Assembly: GCA_013306675.1 (NCBI GenBank)
Contig: JABLUY010000098.1
Location: forward strand, 1-64,000
DNA length: 64,000 nucleotides
Source: Thraustochytrium sp. TN22
Taxonomy: Eukaryota > Sar > Bigyra > Thraustochytrida > Thraustochytriidae
Direction: 5' to 3'
A program made the translations under genes and the position numbers. The notes beneath the pieces were generated by a model. That model made no database searches, was not told the origin of the DNA, and worked only from the letters and a program-made list of their open reading frames with translations. Below, piece by piece: positions 1 through 8,840 of this stretch (within the stretch, counting starts at the first letter, position 1; each line of letters starts with the position of its first letter).

Positions 1-1493
1 TTGGGATATGGCTATCCTGATTAAACTCCGTCTAGGGCGATGGGATTGGGATATCGCGAGGCCGACATCATGATGACATGCATGAACGGGGAGGCGAACT
101 TGAATCAGGTCGGGCTTGGCGTGGCGATGACGCCGTCGCCGTTACCCCTCCCGCCACTCTGCCAAGGGCCGAGCGGCGGCGCGTCGACGGCAATGGCACT
201 GCAAGCGGTCCGAACTGTGAAAGCGGAGATCGCAAAAGGCGGCCGTACGGTGCGGCCGTCCTTGCGCGTCAACCCAGGGCTCGCATTGTGCAAAGACTTC
301 AAGAGAGCCGAGGCTGCAAGGCAGTGCAAGCCTCGAGCCTGCCGCCGCCTACAAGCTAGGGAGTCGTGCGTGCACAAGCCTTGCAGGACGGCCCGTGCCA
401 GGCTGTTCACTGGTAGACTGGCCAGGAAGCCTGCTCCGCCTCAAGCTGGCTGACTGACCGGCTGCACAGCGCCGTGAGCTTCTGCTGCCGGCTGCTAGCC
501 TACAAGGAATCAAGGATGGGTGGGTCTGGCTGCAGTGGGTGGCCGCGCCTGCGTCGAGCCTAAGCGTGCTGCTTGCAGTGGCGGGCGCGGTCAATCACGT
601 GAGCGCCGCTGATGGAGAGCATCAACGCCCACCGACTCGGTCAGAGGCCGGCCGGAAGTAACTAACGCTATGATCAGCACTGCAGTGCCGTGCACTCACT
701 GTCAGCAGCGATGACGGCTCGAACCTGACTCGGACCCGAAGGGTGGGTACTGCCGTCGCCTCCGGGGCAAATTTGATCTGATTGATCATTCGCGACTCGC
801 CGACCGCAACGAATAGCGGCGGCGGCATCGCGATTAAGGGCTTACCTGGCGGGCCGGCATGCCAGCCCTCCTCCGCCGCGGAGCAGCGCTCTAGCTAGCT
901 AGGAGAGACCTTGGTGAATGCTTGCGCTCCCGGCCGGGCTCGTCAGGTCTAACTCCTAGCACGCTCGGCTCCTCTCGCCATGGTCGCTCCCCGCTCGGGT
1001 CCCAATACGCTCTACTCGGCGCCCGCCCGCCGTGACCAGCCTGCACTGGCGCCACAGCTTGCAAAATCAGCGGCAACCAGCGCATCCATGATCATGATCC
1101 AGCCGCGCCCAGCACTGACCCGTTCTCCTTCTCCGCTCCGCCAGGCCGCTGGTCGCTCCTCGGCCGCTCGGCGCTCCTCGCACGATCGTGACGATCCTTG
1201 TGCGCTCTCCTACTCGGGGGTACTCCAGCGAGCACGGCCTGCGCAACGCAAATTTGCGCATGTTGCAGCAGTGGCAAAACCGGGCACGTGTCTGACAAGA
1301 CTTCCATTCTAGCCTGCGGCTGCGATCTCGGCAGACGACTTGGGAGCCGCGCGGGAGCGCAGGCGTCCTGGCAGACGGCCAGCCAGCCAGCCGCATCGCG
1401 GGCGGGCGCGGCGGCGCAGCAGAACCGCTACCCAGCAAGAAGGAGAGCAAGACAAAAGCAGCAAGAGGCACGCGAGAGAGAGCACGAGCTAGG
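1..1493. other. Intergenic, no gene seen
   Basis: Short frames on both strands here lack the G/C third-position bias and domain content of the real genes, and none resembles a known family. Composition is more mixed than in the coding blocks. Nothing firm is seen; the last few hundred bases presumably hold the promoter and leader of the ARM-repeat gene that starts at 1494. Confidence 0.5.
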
Positions 1494-2951
1494 ATGCTGG
1501 ACATGTTCGCGACCCAGGCAAGCACCTCGGCGACGCCGGAGGACAGCTTCCTGAAGGCGGCGATGCTCGCGTACCTGCAGGACGAGGACTTCGTCAAGGA
1601 GGCGCGGCCCGAGGAGCAGCAGGGCGCGGGCGACATCTTGGCAAGGATGCGCGGGAGCATGGCCGACGCCGCCGCGCAGGCGGCGGCGTGCAGAGAGCTG
1701 GCGGAGCTGGCGCAGGGCGACGAGGTGGACTTTGACGCCGTTGCCTGCGTCGTGACGGCCATGCGCTTGCACAGGCACGATAGGGCCGTGCAGCTGCACG
1801 GGTGCGCGGTGCTGGCGCATCTCGCGCTTGACGAAGGCAGGCGGCTGAGGATTGCGCTCGACGCGTGGGCATGCGCTGACGTGCTCGCGGCCATGGCGGC
1901 GCATACGACGGACGCGGGCGTGACGGCCAGCGCGCTGGCGGCGCTTGAGAACCTCGCGACGAGTGAGCCCGTGGCCGCTCTCCTGGAGCAGGAGCTACGT
2001 GCCGGCCGTGCCGTGGTTGCGGCAATGCGCGAGCACGGCACGAACGCGAACGTGCAGGCCAAGGCTTGCGCCTCGCTCTGGAATCTGGCGTGCGTCGACC
2101 GCAACGCCAGGATCCTCTTTGACGACCTGGGCGCAGCTGAGGCCATCATCGCGGCCATGAAGGCACATCAGGAGGACCCTGCCGTCCAGGCGGACGCCTG
2201 CGGCGCGCTGGCCACCCTGGCTGCCAGCGACCCGCCCCGCGCCAAGGCCCTGTGCCAGCGGCTCGGCGCCGGCAGCTCCGTCCTCGCGGCCATGGAGACG
2301 CACGTGGAGAACAGCGAGGTGGTGGCGAACGCACTGAAGGCCGTCACCAGCCTGGCCGCCGTGACGCGGAACGAGACCCTCCTCGTGAGGGACCTGCGCG
2401 CCGGAGACGTGATCCTCGCAGCCATGCGAGCGCACGCGGAGGACAGCCACGTGCAGGCGCATGCCTGCACCGCGCTCTGGTCGCTGTCCTGCGACGACCG
2501 CAATGCGGAGGTGCTGGAGCAGGAGCTTCACGCCAGCCATGACCTCCTTCTCGCCCTGCGCGGCCACCTCGGGTCCGCCAAGGTGCAGTCCAGCGGGTGT
2601 GCCGCGCTGTGGAGCCTGGCCAAGAACGAGTGCAACCGGGCAGCCTTTGGGCGCGAGATGCGCGCCGGCGCCGACATTGTCGCCGCCATGCGCGCGCACT
2701 CCGGCGACACCGAGGTCCAGGCCCACGCTTTTGGCCTCCTGGACGCGCTCTCCCGCTCCAGCAGCTTCGTCAAGCAGCCTGCCGGCCTTGGCGCCCGCGC
2801 CGACTCGCAGCCGCTGCAGCCACCCGCACATTCCGGACACAACCGCACCCGCGTTCGTTGCGGCGGCGAGCCCGTCGCGACATCTTCAGCGTGGCGCATC
2901 ACCGGCCGCCCTCCCCGCTCGCGCGGCAGCTTGAAGATTTGCGCCAAGTGA
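1494..2951 (+). CDS. Armadillo-repeat protein
   Basis: Single-exon frame of 485 residues starting at an ATG. From about residue 80 to 430 it holds eight degenerate repeats of roughly 43 residues, each with a helix of the type 'xxAAMxxH', a short loop, then 'VQxxACxALWxLA' and a polar turn with Asn or Asp. This is the armadillo (ARM) pattern, an alpha-solenoid used as a protein-binding surface. The first ~75 residues are acidic and Ala-rich without a recognisable domain; the last ~50 residues are Ser/Pro/Arg-rich and probably disordered. There is no signal peptide or membrane segment. Similar ARM-only proteins are common in protists and their partners cannot be predicted from sequence. The repeat assignment is firm, the function unknown. 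Confidence 0.85.
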   Translation: MLDMFATQASTSATPEDSFLKAAMLAYLQDEDFVKEARPEEQQGAGDILARMRGSMADAAAQAAACRELAELAQGDEVDFDAVACVVTAMRLHRHDRAVQLHGCAVLAHLALDEGRRLRIALDAWACADVLAAMAAHTTDAGVTASALAALENLATSEPVAALLEQELRAGRAVVAAMREHGTNANVQAKACASLWNLACVDRNARILFDDLGAAEAIIAAMKAHQEDPAVQADACGALATLAASDPPRAKALCQRLGAGSSVLAAMETHVENSEVVANALKAVTSLAAVTRNETLLVRDLRAGDVILAAMRAHAEDSHVQAHACTALWSLSCDDRNAEVLEQELHASHDLLLALRGHLGSAKVQSSGCAALWSLAKNECNRAAFGREMRAGADIVAAMRAHSGDTEVQAHAFGLLDALSRSSSFVKQPAGLGARADSQPLQPPAHSGHNRTRVRCGGEPVATSSAWRITGRPPRSRGSLKICAK

Positions 2952-3310
2952 GCAAGCTCCTGAAGAAAACTTGCATTGTACTTACTGTTTCAAAGAAAAA
3001 GACTGACGCAAGCCTTCTTGCCCGGGCTGGACTGCGGCGCCGGACTGGACATGGACATGGACCCAAGCGGCGCCCCGGCGGATTATAGAGGGGCGCGCAC
3101 GGGGGTGCGCGTGGCGCGGGCTCGCGTTTTCCCTGAGACGAAAGCGAACCAAGCCTCATTGTCCGCACAAGCGCGTGGGCGCGCTCCTGGCTGGCGGCGC
3201 GCAGGCGGCGCGCAGGCGGCGCGCTGGCGGCGCGCTGGCGGCGCGCTGGCGGCTGAGGTCAAGCGCGAGAGCGCGAGGGAGAGAGCCTCGCAGACGTGGA
3301 GGCGAGAACG
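2952..3310. other. Intergenic spacer with 5' leader of next gene
   Basis: 359-bp gap between two co-oriented genes. It presumably contains the 3' end of the ARM gene and the promoter and leader of the coiled-coil gene. The only clear structure is the 11-bp tandem repeat at 3191-3253. Confidence 0.5.
3191..3253. repeat. 11-bp GC-rich tandem repeat, about 5.7 copies
   Basis: Copies of the unit CTGGCGGCGCG (two copies have CAGG instead of CTGG) lie head to tail, ending about 58 bp before the ATG of the coiled-coil gene. They would sit in its promoter or 5' leader and could fold into stable GC hairpins. Confidence 0.85.
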
Positions 3311-4987
3311 ATGGCCGCGGGCAAGGCGAGCGCACGCAAGGTGAGCGCAGCGACAGCACGCGGGTCGACGGCGCGCAGCGGGACGCAGCGGCTGAGCAGC
3401 GCGACGGCGCCGCTGCGACGTGCCACGACGGTGAGCTCGCTGAGCAGCAGCGGGACCGGCACGCGAAGGCGCGTGTCGACGGCCCAGAGTAAAGGCAAGG
3501 GCGGCGGCGGCGGCGCCGGCGGCGCGCGCAAGACAGAGCAGGCGGCGCTGCAAGACGCCAAGGAGGAGGCGCTGCGGCGCGCAGAAGCGGCCGAGGCGCT
3601 GGCCGCGGAGCGCGCGCAGGAGGTGGAGCTATCTCGCATGGTCATGGCCGACATGGAGGCGCTCCTGCTGCGCGAGCAGCTGCGCGCCGCGGCGGCCGCG
3701 GCGGCGCGCAGCAAGGCGGAACGCGAGCTGCGACGGCGCGAGCGCGAGCAGGACGCTCTCGTGCAGCGCGCAAACGAGGCCGAGGCCGAGGCTAAGGCGA
3801 CGCAGCTGGAGCGCAAGGCCGCAGAGGAGGCGCGCGACGCGCTGGCGGCCGAGCGCGACGCGGCCTTGGCCCGCGCGCAGGACGCTGTGGCGCACGCAGA
3901 GGCCATGGAAGCGCAAGCATCCATGGCACACGCCGCCAACGACGCGGCGCAGCGGCTCATGGAGGAGGCCATGGCGCGCGACCGAGAGCGCGAAGTGCGC
4001 GTGGTGGAGGTGCAGCGCAAAGCCGAGGCACAGGCGGCGCGCGCGAGCGAGGCCGGCGCCACGGCAGCGCATCAGGTCGGCGAGGTGCGCGCGCGCGCAG
4101 CAGCGGAGCGCAAGGCGCTCGAGGGCAAGCTGGCGCACGCCCGGGACGAGCTGGCTTTGGCGCGCGACCGGCTCGCGGCGCGGGACGCCGAGGTGGAGGT
4201 GCTCGGCGAGAAGCTGCGGCGGCCCAAGCCGGCGCTGGAGCAGGTGCGCGACGAGATGCGCGAGATCATCGGCTTCTTGCTCCAGGCGCTGCGTGAAAAG
4301 GTTTCGGAGAGGGACGCGCTCAAGGGCGGCGAGTCCTTGCGCTGGAAGATCATTCGCGCAAAAATGGAGACGCTCACGGACCAGATCGGCCGCATGTTCG
4401 ACATCTTCTCCTCGCGCGTGTACGCGAGCGAAGCGCAGGTGTCCGCCCTGCGCGCCGACCTAGAGCAGCAGCGGTCCGCGCACGACGAGACCAAGCAGGA
4501 GGCTGCGCGCGCCTGGACCGAGCGCGGCATGCTCACGAAGCTCTTCCACCCGGAGCCGGACCTGGTGCTGCGCGCGGGCTACCACCCACGAAGCGGCGCG
4601 GCGCGTTTCGGCGACCTTGTGGCCAAGCCCCGGCCAGGGCCGCGCCACAACCAGCTCAAGCGGCTCGGGCCAGCATCCGCGGCAGCGGTCGACGCACCGT
4701 CCAGGCCAGTGCCGATGCGCGCGCGGCTCCTCCTCAGCGCCACGCGCGCCGACGAGGTTGCGCGCATCATCGAGCGCAACCGCACATGGGACGACGCGAG
4801 CTCGACGCTGCTGCTCTCATGCTGCATGCACTGCGGCGCGTTCTTCCTTGACGCCGACATGGCTTGGCCCTGTGCGTGCGCGTCGACTTCGGCGCTCTCC
4901 AGCGAGCACCGTGAGTACGCGGTGTTGCTGGAGGACCTGCCACGCTCACCTTGGGTCGACAGCCCCCTGCCAGCGCTTCGCGACTAA
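3311..4987 (+). CDS. Coiled-coil protein with C-terminal Cys-rich segment
   Basis: 558-residue single-exon frame; I use the ATG at 3311 because the longer frame begins at GTG. Residues 1-70 are basic, Ser/Thr/Gly-rich and likely disordered. About residues 75-330 form a long, highly charged Ala/Glu/Arg coiled coil. Residues 330-420 continue as helical, less biased sequence ('LTDQIGRMFDIFSSRVYASE'). The last ~60 residues are different in character, with 'CCMHCGAFFLD' and 'WPCACAS', suggesting a small Cys-rich, perhaps zinc-binding, module. No family is recognised. It is likely a structural or scaffolding protein, by composition only. It converges on the formin gene with a 244-bp gap. Confidence 0.8.
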   Translation: MAAGKASARKVSAATARGSTARSGTQRLSSATAPLRRATTVSSLSSSGTGTRRRVSTAQSKGKGGGGGAGGARKTEQAALQDAKEEALRRAEAAEALAAERAQEVELSRMVMADMEALLLREQLRAAAAAAARSKAERELRRREREQDALVQRANEAEAEAKATQLERKAAEEARDALAAERDAALARAQDAVAHAEAMEAQASMAHAANDAAQRLMEEAMARDREREVRVVEVQRKAEAQAARASEAGATAAHQVGEVRARAAAERKALEGKLAHARDELALARDRLAARDAEVEVLGEKLRRPKPALEQVRDEMREIIGFLLQALREKVSERDALKGGESLRWKIIRAKMETLTDQIGRMFDIFSSRVYASEAQVSALRADLEQQRSAHDETKQEAARAWTERGMLTKLFHPEPDLVLRAGYHPRSGAARFGDLVAKPRPGPRHNQLKRLGPASAAAVDAPSRPVPMRARLLLSATRADEVARIIERNRTWDDASSTLLLSCCMHCGAFFLDADMAWPCACASTSALSSEHREYAVLLEDLPRSPWVDSPLPALRD

Positions 4988-5085
4988 GTGTGCATGCATA
5001 GCCACACCACCGTGGGGAAGAACTGTAAATGCACACAAACCGAAACAGCAATTTTTGGTCATTATCATCATCAGCAGAAGCATCA

Positions 5086-5120
5086 TCATCGTCGTCGTCG
5101 TCGTCGTCGTCGTCGTTGTC
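5086..5120. repeat. CAT/TCG trinucleotide microsatellite
   Basis: A run of CATCATCATC passes into about ten TCG units. It lies in the 244-bp gap between the convergent coiled-coil and formin genes, so it would be in one or both 3' UTRs. Confidence 0.9.
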
Positions 5121-5231
5121 GGCGGCGGCCGCGGAACCAGCATCGTTCGAATGTATCACAGGGGCGGCGCGCGCGCGCACGCACGCACACACAGATGCAC
5201 TGCACGCGCGGACTCGGAGGTCCCTCCTGAC

Positions 5232-8200
5232 TTAGGCCATGTCAAAGTCAGCGTTCGGGGCCGAGGGCGCGGCGGCCTTCTTCTTCTTCTTGAGCTTAAT
5301 CTTGCGCACGATCACCTCGCCGTCGGGGCCGATCTCGCGCACGATCTTGACCTTGGTCTTCTTCTTGGGCGCGCGAGGATCCTTCTTGGAAGCGGAAGAC
5401 GTGCTGCGCACCAGCTCGCGGCTGGAGCCCGTCTGATTCCGCTGGCGGAAGCCCTGGACGATATCCTGCGCGTTGCCAGCATTGGCGCGCTGGTAGGCGG
5501 CAAAGACGCCTTCGTCGCCGGACTGCTGCTCACGCAGCTTCTTGAGCGTGACGCGGCGCTTCTTCTCTTCCGCCAGACGCTGCGCGCGCTCAGCGCGCTC
5601 CTTCTGCTCCTCAACGATGCGGCGCGAGCGCTTGAGGCCCATCTCGAACTTGACGAACTTGGAGAAGAAGGACTCGGGCTCCACGGCAGCGCCGGTCTCG
5701 GCGTACTCCCGCGCGAGCTTCTGAAAGTCCGTGCGCGTCTTCTCGAAGGCGGTCTGGAGGTCGGCAACGACCTGCGCAGCCCGGACCTCAAAGCCGCTCA
5801 TGGTCTTGTTGAAGCGATCACGCTTGTCGGCCGGCGGCTGCGCCAGCTCGGTTTTGATGGCGCGCACCTGCGAGGCCAGCTGATTGAGCTCGCTCATGGA
5901 GTCCGTGAGCGAGACGTCCATGGCCTCCTTGCAGGCGGGCAGCTCAAAGTCGCAGAGATCCGGGTAGTTCCTCTCAAGGAGCGCGTAGAGAAAGTCCATG
6001 AGCGTGGACTTGCCCGTGTTGTCCTTGATGGTGTCGAGCTTGCCCAGGGCGTCCAGCTTGTAACCCCAGGCGCCGCCGCGCGGCGTGTCGCCGTTGAGAT
6101 GGTTGCCGATGGCCAGCACGATCTCCAACAGACGCGAGAGCGCCTTGGACCTGCTCAGCTCGCGGCAGGCATCGCGCACGAGCGCGGTCTTCTCCTCGAT
6201 GCGCGCAGCGTCGGCGTCGAAGTTATGGCGGCACGCAACGGCATCGAGGCGCGTCTTGAGGCGCGGGATCTCGGCCATGTGCATGAGGAACTGGTCCTCG
6301 CGCGCCAGCTTCCGCACGTCGCCGTTGGTTTCCTGAAAGTTGCGAATGAGCTCGATCTCGTCCTCCGTCGGCACGGCCGTGAGCAGAACGACCGTGTGCT
6401 CGGGCGTGAGCAGGGTATCGTCCATGGTGAGGATGGCCTCGGCGATCTCCTTGTCGCTGGCCCGGATCTTGGACAGCGCAATGCCGACGTTCTGCTGACG
6501 CTTGCCCGTGACAAGGTGCACCTTGCCGAGCGACTTACGCTTGGCGCCCACCTTTTCGGCTGCCGCCTTCTCGGCCTCCGGGTCCGTGCCGAACTTGCGC
6601 TCCAGCTTCTTGAAGTCGTACTTGATGCCCTGGTCGCTCAGCTCGGGCCAGACCGTGCCCTCGAGCTTCTCCACGGGGATGGGCGTCCAGTAAATGTGCT
6701 TCATCTTGACCGACGGGTGGATGGCCTTCTTGCGCGGCAGCTTGAGCCTCTTGCGAATATCCGCCTCGGTCTCGGCGGGCGTGGGCGCCGCGGCAGGCAC
6801 CGCAGCGGCGGCGGCACCGGCGGCGCCGCCACCGCCGCCTGCGGCGTCCCCAGCGCCGCCCACGGCTGCGGCGCGTGCCGCAAAGAGGGCGCCGAGCGAG
6901 GGCCCGCCGGAGGCCGCGGCCGCGGCAGGGGCGCCACCGCCGCGCTTGGCGGCGGCCGCGGCCGCGGCGGCCGCCGCAGCGGGGCCGCCGCCACGGCCGC
7001 CGCCAGACGAGGCGGGCGCGGGCGCGGCCGGACCGGACTTGGTGGGCTGATGCTTGGTCTTGGCGCCGCTCTTGGCCGGGATGGGTGCGAGCTCGAGCGA
7101 GCCGGGCATGTTGGGCAGCGGGCAGGCCGGGATGGGCACCGCCTTGACGCCGGGGGCCAGGCCGGCCGGCGCCAGGCCGGTCGAGTCGAGCTCGCCCGTG
7201 TAGGTGATGGCTGCCGAGGCCGAGGGCCTGTCGGCGTCCTCGACGTCATCCTCGACGGGGCGGCCCTTGTGCGACTCGGCGAGCTTGCGCTGGAGCGCAG
7301 AGATCTCCTCGCGCAGCTTACTGATCTGGCCCTGGAGAATGGTCACCTCCTCGGACTCGGGCGAGGAGTCAGCCTCGGCCGAGGGAACGCGCTTAATGCT
7401 GCTGCCCTTGCTGGCGCGCTTGGCGCCCTTGGCGGCCTCCTTGACCTTGGCCTCAAGGTCCTTGATCTTGGCGCGCTGCTGGCCGATGATGTCCTGGCCG
7501 GAGCTGAGCTGGCCCAGGCGCTCGTCGAGCTCGGCGCGCTTGTCCAGGAGCTCCGAGAGAATCTGATAGTTGAGGCGCAGGCCCCGGCCCGTGCCGGAGC
7601 GCCGCGCGTAGTCCGTAGCCTCCGACACAAAGCGCGCCACGCCCTCCCAGGTGGGCTTGGCCAGCGTGCGCTCGGACGGGATGAGCAGCAGCGTCTGCGA
7701 GGTCTCCAGCAAGAGGTCGGCGCAGCCGGCCGCCTGCGCGGACCGCAGCAGGTAGTCGAAGACGTCGGCCTGGTTGCTGAGGTCAATCTCGGCGTCGTCG
7801 AGGCTCGAGGTGCCGGCGATGAGCGCAAAGGTGACCTCCTTGTGATCCTCGGCCAGCATATCCTCGAAAACCTGGAACTGCGTCGCGATGGTGGCGTACG
7901 ACTCGTCGTCCTCGTCGCTGGCCTCCTGCAGCACGCGCTCGAAGGTGCCCATGATGTCGAGCGCCAAAAAGTCGTTGCGCACGCGCACGCGGTCCTCGAC
8001 GTGCGAGGCCGAGTTGACCACGGTGGTGATGAACATGGAGACCGAGGCCCGGAACTCGGTGTCGCTGCAGTCCGCGAAGGTCTCCACGAGCGTCTGGAAG
8101 CGGTGCTTCTCGCGCCAGCGCAGGCGCAGGTCGTCCATGGCGCGCACGACCTGTTCGCGGCCCTCGGGCGAGTAAAAGCACGTGACGGCCAGCAGCATGA

Positions 8201-8840
8201 CGACCTCCTGCGCCGTCTGCAGGTTGGTCGGGTCGCTGAGGTCCATGCCGAGCGCGAAGGTGGTGATGGCGTCCTGGATCGCCAGCACAGCCTCCATGCC
8301 GACGCTGTTGTTCATGAGCGCCTTGTAGCAGCTCATGATCTGCGGCAAGATGTCGTTCTCCCGCTGGTTGCGCTCCGCGCGGCCCGTGTACCAGCGCGTG
8401 AGCTCCGTGAGCGTGGCCACGCCCTCGGCATCGATAAAGTCCGTGAGGAACTGCTTGTGCGCGGTGCGCATGACGGCGTGCAGCTCGCTGGCCTCGCCCG
8501 GAGTGATGACGGGCTCGCTCGTGCCCCCGCGCCGCCGCGAGATGAGGTCCACCCAGTACGAGGCGGCCTGCTTCTCCGCGCCCACGCCGGTGCGCCGCTC
8601 GGCCGCCTGCGAGGTCACCATCTTCTTGTGCGCCTTGATGAGGTCCCACTTCTTGGCGTCGCTCTGGTCGCGCATCATCGTGGCGCGCGTCGCCTCCGGC
8701 AGCGCCATGGCCTCGAGCGCCTCGGCGAACTGCCGGTTCAGCTCCTCGCCCTGCGGCCGCTCCTCGTCATCGTCCACGGACGTCGTGCGCGTCGTGCGCC
8801 TGCTCGCGGTCTTGGACAGCGTGCCGCGCCGCCCGAACAT
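5232..8840 (-). CDS. Diaphanous-type formin (GBD/FH3 plus FH2)
   Basis: 1202 residues, one exon, clear ATG. Residues ~60-430 resemble the GTPase-binding/FH3 armadillo region of Diaphanous-related formins. Two coiled-coil stretches lie near 427-473 and 497-525. The FH2 domain spans about 700-1090: the lasso has 'MKHIYWTPIP' with its Trp, followed by 'LDAVACRHNF', 'LEIVLAIGNHLNG' (the GNxxN signature near 910) and a C-terminal 'GLKRSRRIVEEQKERAERAQ' helix. A short acidic/aliphatic stretch ('GDEGVFAAYQ') then Lys-rich tail could be a degenerate DAD. FH2 dimers nucleate and elongate unbranched actin filaments in the cytoplasm. Odd point: the FH1 position (~590-695) is Ala/Gly-rich and lacks polyproline runs, so profilin recruitment may be weak. 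The family call is certain; regulation by Rho GTPases is inference. Confidence 0.95.
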   Translation of the reverse strand: MFGRRGTLSKTASRRTTRTTSVDDDEERPQGEELNRQFAEALEAMALPEATRATMMRDQSDAKKWDLIKAHKKMVTSQAAERRTGVGAEKQAASYWVDLISRRRGGTSEPVITPGEASELHAVMRTAHKQFLTDFIDAEGVATLTELTRWYTGRAERNQRENDILPQIMSCYKALMNNSVGMEAVLAIQDAITTFALGMDLSDPTNLQTAQEVVMLLAVTCFYSPEGREQVVRAMDDLRLRWREKHRFQTLVETFADCSDTEFRASVSMFITTVVNSASHVEDRVRVRNDFLALDIMGTFERVLQEASDEDDESYATIATQFQVFEDMLAEDHKEVTFALIAGTSSLDDAEIDLSNQADVFDYLLRSAQAAGCADLLLETSQTLLLIPSERTLAKPTWEGVARFVSEATDYARRSGTGRGLRLNYQILSELLDKRAELDERLGQLSSGQDIIGQQRAKIKDLEAKVKEAAKGAKRASKGSSIKRVPSAEADSSPESEEVTILQGQISKLREEISALQRKLAESHKGRPVEDDVEDADRPSASAAITYTGELDSTGLAPAGLAPGVKAVPIPACPLPNMPGSLELAPIPAKSGAKTKHQPTKSGPAAPAPASSGGGRGGGPAAAAAAAAAAAKRGGGAPAAAAASGGPSLGALFAARAAAVGGAGDAAGGGGGAAGAAAAAVPAAAPTPAETEADIRKRLKLPRKKAIHPSVKMKHIYWTPIPVEKLEGTVWPELSDQGIKYDFKKLERKFGTDPEAEKAAAEKVGAKRKSLGKVHLVTGKRQQNVGIALSKIRASDKEIAEAILTMDDTLLTPEHTVVLLTAVPTEDEIELIRNFQETNGDVRKLAREDQFLMHMAEIPRLKTRLDAVACRHNFDADAARIEEKTALVRDACRELSRSKALSRLLEIVLAIGNHLNGDTPRGGAWGYKLDALGKLDTIKDNTGKSTLMDFLYALLERNYPDLCDFELPACKEAMDVSLTDSMSELNQLASQVRAIKTELAQPPADKRDRFNKTMSGFEVRAAQVVADLQTAFEKTRTDFQKLAREYAETGAAVEPESFFSKFVKFEMGLKRSRRIVEEQKERAERAQRLAEEKKRRVTLKKLREQQSGDEGVFAAYQRANAGNAQDIVQGFRQRNQTGSSRELVRSTSSASKKDPRAPKKKTKVKIVREIGPDGEVIVRKIKLKKKKKAAAPSAPNADFDMA

